Shown: positions 17,594-26,562 of the stretch, in pieces
Numbering within the stretch: the stretch's first letter is position 1
Layout: every line of letters starts with the position of its first letter
Assembly: GCA_965209015.1 (NCBI GenBank)
Contig: OZ242367.1
Span: 1,116,001 to 1,180,000 of the forward strand
Source of the DNA: Bin80 sp965209015
GTDB lineage: Bacteria; Bacteroidota; Rhodothermia; Rhodothermales; Bin80
Length of the DNA stretch: 64,000 bases
Reading direction: 5' to 3'
Notes under the pieces: model-generated
What the model saw: only the letters and a program-made list of their open reading frames with translations
The model's database searches: none
Told to the model about the DNA's origin: nothing
Program-made: the position numbers and the translations under genes

Positions 17594-18564
17594 TCAGATC
17601 GCCGTTGAATCCAGTCCAGTTTTACGGGTAAGCCTTCTTTGGGTGAGCAGTTTACCAAACATCCCTTTTACCGTGGACTCCATTTGAGAGGTTGTATCCA
17701 GTTCACGAATACTATGTCGTCCCACAAACTCATCCACATAACGTTGTAAGTGTTTTGGAGGCATCCTGTGATAGGTGCCATAGTAGCCATGCTTCAAGAG
17801 TGACCAGAACGACTCCATGCCGTTAATGTGGGCTTCCCCGTTCACGTATTCCTTGACCGAGTGTTTAACCGTCGCGTGAGCAGTTCTATTTAACGCCTAA
17901 TAGGCTTTCGCGTCATCGGTGTATATGTCTCTTTGTCAGAAGTACTGTAAACGAAGCCTGTGAACGTCTATGCAGTCATGTCTGTAACGACCTTTGCTTG
18001 AAGCCTCTTGGTCTCACGGTCTTTGGCTCCTACGACAGCCGTTTTACCAACGGTTCCCCGTCCTGCGTTCAGTTTCTTGGATTCGTGTTTGTTCTTTTCC
18101 TTACCACCTACGCACGTCTCATCTACTTCAATATGTCCCGAAAATTCTTCAAGATCATTATTCCATGATTCACGGATCCGATGCGCCAAGTGCCAAGCGG
18201 TTTTCTGAGTCACATCCAGATCACAGTGTAACTTCATACTGGATAAGCCTTTGATTCCTGTATCAATGATGTAGATGGCTAATGCCCATACTTGGTAACT
18301 CAACTTGGAATCTTGCATGACCATTCCTACGCACACGCTGAACCGCTTACGACAGCCCTTTTCTCTGCACCGATAGGGCATGTGATGTTTGGCACCAGTC
18401 TGTACATTTGCTGATCCTTAGTGTGGGCAACAAGGTTCGTTCCCCTAACGCTGCTGAGCAAACCACTTTTCAGCAGTAGCATCATCGGGAAACTTCTGCA
18501 TCAGCTTCACCCATGAGATTCCCTTGCGAAATGATTTATCTGGTCCTGTTCGTTGTTTGTCCAT
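17594..18564 (-). pseudogene. IS1595-family (ISXO2-like) transposase, inactivated
   Basis: Reading from an ATG at 18564 gives the ISXO2-like order. First comes an N-terminal KFPDDATAEKWF region, then a zinc ribbon (CCPH..., later CREKGCRKRFSV). The DDE core with HIEVDETCVGGKEKNKH follows, and the C-terminal HINGMESFWSLLKHGYYGTYH. It is broken by TAG at 18445-18447 (where a Trp is expected), TAA at 18418-18420 (a zinc Cys), TAG at 17968-17970, a frameshift between about 17900 and 17967, and TAG at 17897-17899. It cannot make active transposase. Neighbours are the SLATT pair and the two MITE-like repeats. Confidence 0.85.
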
Positions 18565-18664
18565 TGTATTTATTTGTCGCTGTGTACCCAAATGCACGAC
18601 ACCGTCTGCTAATGGTTGCAACAAATAGGTAGATTTGCCAACTTTTTTGGAAAATTGAAACTTT

Positions 18665-18965
18665 TGGTTCTACCTGCGCATTCCGCTGAACTAGGAGAAT
18701 CTGTACAAATGTACATGCTTTCATGTTGGAAAGAGGGACATCAAAACAGTTATCAAGGTTCCCGAGATGTGTCAGTCACATCTTACCATAGCCTGTAATG
18801 TGTTCTATTCGATACGATTGAATACCATCACAGAGCTACTTACGGCAAAATCCAAGAACTCAAAACGATTGGGAGAGGATAAAGAATCTTTGTAATTTTC
18901 AGCAATGCGATTCTATTCTTCTTCGGAGAATTCAACCTCCAGCCACAATATTCGCGGTAGAACCA
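18665..18965. repeat. MITE-like repeat, copy 2
   Basis: Bounded by TGGTTCTACC at 18665-18674 and GGTAGAACCA at 18956-18965, a perfect ten-base inverted repeat. The inner 278 bases (18688-18965) are ~98% identical to copy 1 and in the same orientation. Together the copies flank about 2.4 kb carrying the SLATT pair and the transposase pseudogene. No gene inside. Confidence 0.65.
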
Positions 18966-19445
18966 TAGGAAAATCATGGATATAGGAGTAGGTCTATCCA
19001 TTCGCAGAAAAATAGAATTGAAACTTTGAAGTTTTCAAACCTTCTGTCCTGAGGGCATTGAAGCAGCTTGGATTCTTGGATATGCAGGCGTTGAATGATC
19101 GGAGGCTATATCATATTGATCCCCGCCAACAGCATGACCTCTACAGAACTATTGGATTATCACTTTATTGTACAATCTGCCATTACTACGAGTCAATATT
19201 CTCTGGGAAAAAGAATATGAAACCATTAAAGATCCCACCTTGCATATGCTATCCTGCGCCGACTCGGAGACAATGCTCACAAAATTCAACTGACTTCTAT
19301 ACCCGTCGGACTCAGTGCGCACGCGGATCTGAAATAGCGATTTGGGTAGGATATTCCATTTAGATACGTATTCATGACCTATCAAGATCCAACAATCTTT
19401 GAGAAAAAAACAAAATTTGCCAACACCAACGGATTATTACCCGTC
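18966..19445. other. Intergenic stretch with unrecognised open frames
   Basis: About 480 bases between repeat copy 2 and the DoxX gene end. A 101-codon plus-strand frame at 19058-19363 has an ordinary-looking first third (ALNDRRLYHIDPRQQHDLYR) and a Cys/Arg-rich remainder that looks out of frame. It may be a gene remnant, but no family could be assigned. Confidence 0.3.
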
Positions 19446-20618
19446 TTAACGATATCTGAACTGTTTCAGTACCCGCGGATCTTTACTGCGACGCAGGATT
19501 TTTCCATTATGCACATCCTTAAACACAATTTCTCTGGGATATGGGGTCACATCAATGAGAAACATTGCCCAGCCCCAAAAACTGTAGTGTGCCTGAGCAA
19601 CGATATTGGGGTTGGCAAGAATCTCTTTAATTGATTCTTCTGAGGTTAGTGATTCGGGAACAGCGAGAATTTCTACAGGATTGGCAAACGGATGATCTTC
19701 TGGGACATCCTGATCGAGAATTTTCGCCGCATGTGCACTCACGGTGGTGCGTGTCGGAGTGGCCCCGCTTCCCTGTTGGAAGAAGTAGTGATCGCCTGAG
19801 ATGTCACCAGATCCATAGAGAAAAATCAAGATGAGTAGAAACAGTGTCAACATGGCAATCTCAAACCCCTGTGTTCCTGCGGTAAGCCCTCCAGATATCT
19901 CTTCAACAAAAACAGCTCCGACCAAGATTGGAATCTGAATCAGTGCTCCCACACGGGATAGCAGGCCGGTTAGTAGCATGAACCCGCCCAGTAAATGCGA
20001 GAGTGCAACGTAGTGTAGAAGGATCGTAGAGCGGAGCATGGCAGAAGAGTTTGCACCGATTAGGTTCAGGAAATTGTTTGCATCTGCAATGAAGAGCATT
20101 CCACGTACCAGTAGCCCAAAACCGATGTACATACGCAATAGGTCAAAGGCATGAGATCGGAAGGGATACAGTTTCGCCAAAGTGTGTCGCAGTTCGCTCT
20201 TAGTAGGCCGGAATTTCTGGTCTATGCTCCAGCTTCCAGATCCGCAAATCACTACCAGAATGAGCATAAAGAGCACCAGAGAAGAGAGTTCCAGAGATTG
20301 GCTTGCCGAAAAGAGGCTTCCCAGACTCAGAAAAACCGCACCAAACAGGATCGGTACCTGAGAAAGAGCAGCAACTCGTGTCCACAATCCGATTGTGATT
20401 GTAAATCCTCCAACGATGTGGAATCCTGCCACGCCAAGATGAGCCCAACTAGCGCCTAGCCATGCCGGAGCATTTTCAGGTAAGAGCGCAACAAATGTGG
20501 ATGCATTTATCAGGAAGAATATGCCTCGAACGAATAAACCTATGCCCAAATAAATCCGAATTAAATCAAAGGCAACCTCACGGTATCCGTCTAACCAAGC
20601 GTTGAATTTTTGTAACAT
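19446..20618 (-). CDS. Tandem DoxX-like membrane protein with C-terminal cytoplasmic tail
   Basis: 390 residues containing two copies of a DoxX-like four-helix unit, at about 15-130 and 155-270. Each has an R(I/M)Y(L/I)G(I/F)GL(F/L)VRG(I/M)(F/L)F opening helix and an (H/G)xxGGF helix followed by LxxRVxALxQ(V/I)PIL. Residues 275-390 are soluble and carry a short EILANPNIVAQAHYSFWGWAMF stretch. DoxX proteins are linked to respiratory quinol or sulphur redox functions, but the activity of this fusion is not known. It is divergent from the cydA-like pseudogene, with about 155 bases between them, which suggests a former shared respiratory locus. Confidence 0.75.
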   Translation of the reverse strand: MLQKFNAWLDGYREVAFDLIRIYLGIGLFVRGIFFLINASTFVALLPENAPAWLGASWAHLGVAGFHIVGGFTITIGLWTRVAALSQVPILFGAVFLSLGSLFSASQSLELSSLVLFMLILVVICGSGSWSIDQKFRPTKSELRHTLAKLYPFRSHAFDLLRMYIGFGLLVRGMLFIADANNFLNLIGANSSAMLRSTILLHYVALSHLLGGFMLLTGLLSRVGALIQIPILVGAVFVEEISGGLTAGTQGFEIAMLTLFLLILIFLYGSGDISGDHYFFQQGSGATPTRTTVSAHAAKILDQDVPEDHPFANPVEILAVPESLTSEESIKEILANPNIVAQAHYSFWGWAMFLIDVTPYPREIVFKDVHNGKILRRSKDPRVLKQFRYR

Positions 20619-20773
20619 CCTATCAGCAAAATGTGAAATTTTTGTGAATAACAGCCTAGTTTAATTGAACTACAAAATTTTCCCTGCGAATATGACCAAA
20701 TTCGTTCAAACCTTAAATTCGTTGTATATTTTACGAAAATTAAAGGTTTTTTCACAGAAAGGGTAAATCTGTG

Positions 20774-21340
20774 ATGGTTTCTCAAATTTCAGCAGTCAAC
20801 ATAACTGACCGAAAGATCTCTTGGGGTAGTTTTCTAATAGTTTTGATCGTCTTGGTGTTCATTGCTCTGATCGCTCTGCCCGCATGGGCGGCACCTCAAG
20901 AAGCAGTCCCGAGTACAGGGCACTGCCGTTCATCAGTAGTCGTGTCCTCATGTGGGCAGTGGCAGAACTGCATTTAATGTTTGCGGCTTTCGTTTTGGTT
21001 GTTCGTATGTTCGCGTTGGTGATTGAATTCATTGGGTATAAGACTGGTGATCAACGTTATAACTAGTTAGCCTATGACTTCACGAAACTCTTGTCTGTCT
21101 CATTTTCATTCACGGCAACCCTGGGAGCACTCCCCACGTTCGGACTGCTGGTTTTTATCCAGCCCTGACTCAGTATTTGGTGAAAATTTTCAGTTGGACG
21201 TTTTTGCCGTATCACTCTCTTTTCTAAGAGCCTTTTCCCGTACGCATACAATTACGGCTGGGGTAAACTCTTACTGCATTTGCATCTCTTTATTGGTCTG
21301 ATGCTCAACCTTATAGGCACACTATTATTTCAAAGGAGTG
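20774..21340 (+). pseudogene. Cytochrome bd-type oxidase subunit I (CydA-like) remnant
   Basis: Joining three frames restores a continuous membrane protein N-terminus. It has a first helix ending LPAWAAPQEAVP, then EYRALPFISSRVLMWAVAEL, HLMFAAFVLVV, FALVIEFIGYKTGDQRYN, LAYDFTKLLSVSFSFTATLGA, FYPALTQYLVKIFSWTFLP and YGWGKLLLHLHLFIGLMLNLIGT. The helix order, an early His after AEL, and the GW...H..IGL..N segment resemble CydA-like quinol oxidases. Damage includes a one-base loss near 20910, a TAG at 21064-21066, a one-base loss near 21155 and further shifts near 21225-21240. The C-terminal half of the gene is gone. The CydA assignment is by resemblance; that it is a pseudogene is clear. Confidence 0.7.
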
Positions 21341-22141
21341 AGCCAGGCTCGAATCTATCATGCAATGAGTCATTTGAGCGGTTACAATTTGAGTGATTTT
21401 TTTTGTACATTCGATCGATGACTCAGGAGCAGGTGTGATATCATCCAAGAAATTACTTGAGTCAATGAATACATATAACGAGGTGCTGATAGAATCGAAA
21501 TTCTTCAAGATGGAGGAGGATAACACCCAACCAGGGATGGAATTTGAGTATATTTTGACGGCATTTCCCAGAATATATATCGGGGCTTTTTGAACTTCGT
21601 CCAAGTTTGGTAGCTGGATTTTGGATCCGGGAAGTAGATGATATTGAATGAGATGTTTTCATGGCCAAAGAGTCGTTCCAAGCCACATCCCACAGACTAC
21701 GAACTGGAGATGTGACATCTTTTTGAACCAGAAGGTTTTCAGAGAATTAATCTGCGATGGAAACTAATTAAGTCTGGGGTCTCCTGCTGTATTGTCACAA
21801 AACATACTCGGTGATTTGGTGATCCATCATGAGGAGACAATACAATCGTTAGGGCCGGTGCACGCTTTGGTGATGATCAAACCACTATCTTGCTTTTAAG
21901 GGAATCTCCTTGAAAGCACATGAGTTCGTCATATTTTGGTTGAATAATGGAGTTAAAGTTCAGCAGTTCGTTATTTTTTCCGGGTTCTAGCCTGGCCTCA
22001 TAGTTGATGTGTAGGCATGTCTACCAATTGAATGAGAGATCTGACATGTTATAAGTATAATCCTACCCATGACCGAACATATTTCACGAAACATCTACGT
22101 TATTCCGATCGTTGCCAACAATTATGTTTTTATTACTATAA
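21341..22141. other. Decayed region between the cydA-like remnant and htpX
   Basis: About 800 bases with several short frames interrupted by stops. The best is a plus-strand frame at 21393-21593 of 66 codons without recognised features. No RNA gene or clear repeat seen. It looks like degraded coding sequence, in keeping with its surroundings. Confidence 0.35.
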
Positions 22142-22963
22142 ATGATGAGTGGCATTAAGACAGTACTTCTCTTGGGGGGACTTAGCGGTCTAATAATAGT
22201 AATCGGGGCTTACCTTGGGGGGGAGGCAGGCCTGTTTGTGGCATTTTTGTTTGCGATTGCTATGAATTTTGGTTCCTATTGGTACTCCGACAAGATTGTT
22301 CTGAGAATGTATCGTGCCAGAGAGGTTGGGAAAGATCACCAGCTATATCGCCTTACGGAACGTTTAGCCCAAAATGCAGGGATACCAATGCCTGGGGTAT
22401 ACATTATCCCGAATGATTCTCCGAATGCGTTTGCTACAGGTCGCAATCCCAGAAATGCTGCGGTTGCAGCCACTGAGGGATTAATTCGTAGCCTGAGCAC
22501 GGAGGAATTGGCCGGAGTTATGGCTCATGAATTGGCACATGTCAGAAACCGTGATATTTTGATCAGTTCAATTGCAGCGACGCTCGCTGCAACCGTTATC
22601 ATGATTGCACGCATAGCAGAGTATGCGATGATTTTTGGGAGCGGAGATAGACGAGGCAATGTTATCAGTTTCTTGGCTACCCTGATCCTCGCTCCAATCG
22701 CCGCAATTCTAATACAGTCAGCAATTTCTCGTTCAAGAGAATTTGAGGCAGACAGGACAGGAGCTGATATCGCTGGAACCCCTAGAGGTCTGGCCAACGC
22801 CCTTGCAAAGATTGAGAATATTCAGGAGAATGTTCCCATGGATGCCAATCCTGCGACGGCCCATATGTTCATTATGATGCCTTTCTCCCAGAAAGGGATC
22901 ATGTCCTTGTTCAGCACCCATCCCCCGACGGCAGAGCGTATCCGCAGACTCGCTTATAATTAG
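22142..22963 (+). CDS. htpX: HtpX-type membrane zinc metalloprotease
   Basis: 273 residues. M48-family protease that degrades damaged inner-membrane proteins. Two N-terminal membrane helices (about 6-45), the active-site HELAH at 129-133, two further helices (145-163 and 176-195), and the third zinc ligand Glu202 in SREFEADRTGA are all present. The C-terminal FSTHPPTAERIRRL motif is typical. Two Met codons open the frame (22142 and 22145) and either may be used. It is intact in an otherwise decayed neighbourhood. Confidence 0.93.
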   Translation: MMSGIKTVLLLGGLSGLIIVIGAYLGGEAGLFVAFLFAIAMNFGSYWYSDKIVLRMYRAREVGKDHQLYRLTERLAQNAGIPMPGVYIIPNDSPNAFATGRNPRNAAVAATEGLIRSLSTEELAGVMAHELAHVRNRDILISSIAATLAATVIMIARIAEYAMIFGSGDRRGNVISFLATLILAPIAAILIQSAISRSREFEADRTGADIAGTPRGLANALAKIENIQENVPMDANPATAHMFIMMPFSQKGIMSLFSTHPPTAERIRRLAYN

Positions 22964-23751
22964 AAGTCAATACGCCTCAAATCGGCTCGCTCGGCGGGAG
23001 GTATTTATTTCAGCATATTGATACTGTTGCTTGGATGTAAATGAGTTGGTCCCCGATGTGATCTCTTTTCGGTGAAAATGCTTAGAAATTCTTCAACACG
23101 TTATCAAGTGGTGTATGCTACTCTCATGGAAGAGGCACAAAACCTGATCATTCGTGGTAGGACCAGAATTCTTCAGATGAATCTACGTCTTTCACATGCT
23201 TAGGAAATGGAAGGGAGATTGTGTAGCGAAGTTGTTGAAAAGATTCAAAACAAGCTATGATTCGTTACTAATGGATGAATTGTGCAGATATAATAGGGTT
23301 AAGTTTGATCCGTGTCCATCAACATGAGTATCCTATTGACAGCCTTGAGATAAGAGTTATTTCGCTTTATTTCAGAAATGGGGTTCGGTACTTGATGGAA
23401 TTGGGTATTTGGTTGATTGTTACACCCAATTTGAAGCGAACATTCTTCAAATTCTATGAGCGAGAATTATTCAAGTAGCAATGTCATGCTGAAAAACACA
23501 TCAATTGTGAGGAAGCGGTTGGTGGAAAAGAAGCCGTATCGCTCTTTGTTTTGTAGCAATGTCGTGCTGAAAAACACATCAATTGTGAGGGCAACCAAAA
23601 ATTTGATGATTTGTAAGAAAGCATTCAAGTGCTACAGACTTCTTTTCTGGGCCAGAATTAATTTCATGATCTCGCCGGGTTCAGTTAGATTCTATCGGTG
23701 ATCGCGGAAAAAGGATCTTGCACCATAAGGTAAAAATCTATTTATACTCTA
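22964..23751. other. Non-coding stretch upstream of the TonB receptors
   Basis: About 790 bases. A TIR-like ATTCGTGGTAGGACC at 23150-23164 matches the right end of the MITE-like repeats with two changes. A 37-base direct repeat lies at 23476-23512 and 23554-23590. An 81-codon frame over the repeat (23456-23701) has no recognised family. No convincing promoter could be placed for the first receptor, whose start is preceded by AT-rich sequence. Confidence 0.45.
23476..23590. repeat. 37-bp direct repeat, two copies 78 bp apart
   Basis: Copies at 23476-23512 and 23554-23590 start TAGCAATGTC and end CAATTGTGAGG, differing at one base. The period is 78 bases (26 codons), so if translated the frame 23456-23701 repeats a NVxLKNTSIVR motif. 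It lies about 160 bases before the first metal receptor and may be a regulatory or recombination repeat. Confidence 0.6.
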
Positions 23752-26259
23752 ATGAAACAGCTAACCATATTTCTATTGGGAATTCTCTCTGTCATCTCAA
23801 CCTTCCAGCCAGCAAGCGCACAAGATTGGGGCCGCATCCAAGGTACGGTCTATGTCAGCGCCCGCACTGAGGTTGCAACAGATGCTACGGTTACTCTTGT
23901 TGGCTTAAACTATTCCACGCGAGTTGATGAATCGGGCCAGTACATATTTGATGAAGTTCCTGCTGGTTCAGTACTCTTACGTGTTGAAAGTCCACTCTGG
24001 GGTCGAAATTCAGAAACTATTTTAGTTGTTGCCGGGGAAACGGTTGAAGTTGACATTGAGGTAATCATGCACTTACAACTTGAAGAGTTAATTATCACAG
24101 CTGGGCCAACAACTCTTACCCGTTCTGAACTTGTGAATCCGATTAATGTCCTGAGTGGCAGTGATCTACTTGAAACGGACGGAGTCAGTCTGGGAGAAGC
24201 CTTAAAGAATCAACCGGGTATGGCGTCTACGTATTATGGCCCTGGGGCAAGTCGGCCCATTATTGGTGGAGTTGGAGGGAGCAGGGTAAAAATTCTTCAG
24301 CATGGTCTGGATGTCGGAGATGTTAGTGATCAAAGTGAGGATCATGCAGTTGTTGCGGATGCCCTGGATGTCAAGCGAGTCGAAATCATTAGAGGACCGG
24401 CTGCACTCCTTTATGGGAGTGAGATTACTGGTGGGGTTGTGAATATTCTGGGAGGTCAAATTCCCAATGAGCGACCGGTGAGTCGTATTGAAGGAGTCTT
24501 GATGGCAAGAGGTGGATTGGGTTCAAGTGAAAGAGGCGGCGGAGGACGGCTGACCGGTGCATTTGGAAATGTAGTCTGGAATGCTAATGGCTTGTTCCGC
24601 GAAACTGGAGATGTATCCACACCAATGTTTAATCCCGAGGGAATCCACGAAGAACATGAGGGCGAGCATGATGATCATGGTGAGAGCGAGCATGATGATC
24701 ATGATGAGGGCGAGCATGATGATCATGATGAGGATGAGCATGATGAGCATGGCGAGGATGAGCATGATGAAGACCACGGAGATGAGGTTCTTGTAGACCA
24801 CATCGAAAACTCAGGAACATCTCTTTCCCGAGGATCTTTCGGCATGTCTTATGTTGGCAGACGCGGATTTATCGGTGCAGCTATCTCTTTTCATAATTCG
24901 GACTACGGTGTTCCTGGAGGACATATGCATGGACATGGGGACGAACATGATGAGCACGGCCACGATGATCATGATGAGCATGACCACGAAGATCATGATG
25001 AGGACGACCACGAAGATCATGATGAGGACGACCACGAAGATCATGATGAGCATGGCCACGGAGAAGCGGGAGAAGAAATATCTATTGATCTAAACTCTAT
25101 TTCTTACGGTGTTGGAGGCGAGTATCGCTTTACCAACGAGGCTATTCATGGACTTCGATTCAGATTTGGATTAGTTGATTACAAGCACTCCGAACTAGAG
25201 AATTTTGAGTCCGGCCTGACTGAGATCGGTATTGTGTATGAAAATAATCAGCTGGAAGGTCGTATTGAGCTAGACCATTCGCTTCATAAAATGACGCGAG
25301 GGGTGGTCGGAGTCCAGATCAAAAGACGTGATTTAAGTTCTGTCAGCGATCATTCAAGTCTTCCTACTACACTGACGAATGACATCGGAATCTTTGCGAT
25401 GGAACGTGTAGATTTAGGCGAATTCAATTTAGAATTTAGTGGACGAATGCAATGGCAGTCCCATGATCCCGATGAAAAACTTGACCGGTCGTTTTCGGCA
25501 GTAAGTCTGGGTGCGGGGATAAACTATCAGGCAAGCGAACAACTGGCATTTTCATTGAGTCTCGCTCGTGCGGCTAAACTTCCAAGTGTAACTGAATTAT
25601 ACTCGGACGGATTACACACAGCGGTACGTTCTGTTGAACGAGGAAATGAGAACCTGGAGGTTGAGACTACGAACAATGCTACATTCTCCAGTTATGTTCA
25701 TTCCAACCGTGTTCAAGTGACACTTACTGGGTATCTAAATCAATCTGACAATTTCATTTATCTCGCTCCAACCGGTGAGTTTGAGGAAGAGAATCCCATC
25801 TTGCAGGCAGCACAATCTGAGGTACTGATTGCGGGAGTAGAGTTAGATGCAGATGTGGAGTTATTCCATTCGGATAATACCCACATTAAACTGGGATTGA
25901 CCGGAGACTATATCAGTGGTCAACTAACGTCAGATGATGGCTATCTACCACGAATCCCACCATTTCGTGTAGGGGCTTCACTTCAGTATTCTTTGGACAA
26001 TTTTGTTGCCAACCTAGCTGTCAAACGGGTTGGCAAGCAGGATCAAGTATTTTCGATTACTGAAGACGAAACGGACGGTTACACAATGCTCAGTTTAAAA
26101 TTAGGATATCGTTTCATTTTTGGATCTGTTGCTCAGAGCATTGCTTTGCAGGGACTGAATCTGACGAATACGCTGGCAAGATCACATACATCACTTCTGA
26201 AAGATACAGTGCCTCTGCCCGGGCGTGACATTCGCCTCACATATACAATTCATTTCTAA
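23752..26259 (+). CDS. TonB-dependent receptor with His-rich loops (probable metal uptake), copy A
   Basis: 835 residues. Signal peptide to about 24, a carboxypeptidase-regulatory-like beta domain at 26-105, a plug at about 115-235 (NPINVLSGSDLLE, GASRPIIGGVGGSRVKILQHGL, EIIRGPAALLYGSEITGGVVN) and a C-terminal barrel ending RDIRLTYTIHF with a terminal Phe. Two extracellular-loop segments are built almost wholly of His, Asp, Glu and Gly, at 299-343 and 391-437. Such loops occur in zinc receptors of the ZnuD type, so outer-membrane uptake of zinc or a similar divalent metal is likely. Next door is a close paralogue. The leader has no clear Shine-Dalgarno, as is common in this phylum. Confidence 0.85.
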   Translation: MKQLTIFLLGILSVISTFQPASAQDWGRIQGTVYVSARTEVATDATVTLVGLNYSTRVDESGQYIFDEVPAGSVLLRVESPLWGRNSETILVVAGETVEVDIEVIMHLQLEELIITAGPTTLTRSELVNPINVLSGSDLLETDGVSLGEALKNQPGMASTYYGPGASRPIIGGVGGSRVKILQHGLDVGDVSDQSEDHAVVADALDVKRVEIIRGPAALLYGSEITGGVVNILGGQIPNERPVSRIEGVLMARGGLGSSERGGGGRLTGAFGNVVWNANGLFRETGDVSTPMFNPEGIHEEHEGEHDDHGESEHDDHDEGEHDDHDEDEHDEHGEDEHDEDHGDEVLVDHIENSGTSLSRGSFGMSYVGRRGFIGAAISFHNSDYGVPGGHMHGHGDEHDEHGHDDHDEHDHEDHDEDDHEDHDEDDHEDHDEHGHGEAGEEISIDLNSISYGVGGEYRFTNEAIHGLRFRFGLVDYKHSELENFESGLTEIGIVYENNQLEGRIELDHSLHKMTRGVVGVQIKRRDLSSVSDHSSLPTTLTNDIGIFAMERVDLGEFNLEFSGRMQWQSHDPDEKLDRSFSAVSLGAGINYQASEQLAFSLSLARAAKLPSVTELYSDGLHTAVRSVERGNENLEVETTNNATFSSYVHSNRVQVTLTGYLNQSDNFIYLAPTGEFEEENPILQAAQSEVLIAGVELDADVELFHSDNTHIKLGLTGDYISGQLTSDDGYLPRIPPFRVGASLQYSLDNFVANLAVKRVGKQDQVFSITEDETDGYTMLSLKLGYRFIFGSVAQSIALQGLNLTNTLARSHTSLLKDTVPLPGRDIRLTYTIHF

Positions 26260-26323
26260 TTCGAGACGGTCTTTCAGATAGGCGGCCAATTGCGAGACTG
26301 AAAGTTGTGCGCCTGAGATGCCT

Positions 26324-26352
26324 CACGAGTTTGATCTTCGTTCAAACTCGTG
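26324..26352 (+). terminator. Hairpin downstream of receptor A
   Basis: CACGAGTTTGA at 26324-26334 pairs perfectly with TCAAACTCGTG at 26342-26352 around a seven-base loop, 65 bases after the receptor A stop. There is no T-run, so it may be a processing or attenuating hairpin rather than a full intrinsic terminator. Confidence 0.4.
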
Positions 26353-26562
26353 GGCGTTCTTGTATGTATTCATTTCGATGATCGGATCGTGGAGGGGTGA
26401 AGTTGAGGATACTCCTATACCATGATATTAAGGGATTTTCAGTGTTTCTCAGGATGGACAGGATTAGAAAAATCTTGGTTCCTTTGGCGTGTGGGAACCC
26501 ATGACAGTACAAGAAAATCGAAAGAAAGATTTTTATCAAAATTCACAATACAATAATCATTT

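Noticed and set aside
16739..19625. GTTGGCAAGAATCTCT shared between 16.74 kb and the DoxX gene at 19.6 kb
   Set aside because: A 16-base match alone, with no extended similarity, could be chance; not interpreted as a repeat.
23718..23748. TTGCAC / TATACT promoter just before receptor A
   Set aside because: The implied start of transcription would fall at or after the ATG, so it is unlikely to drive the gene.
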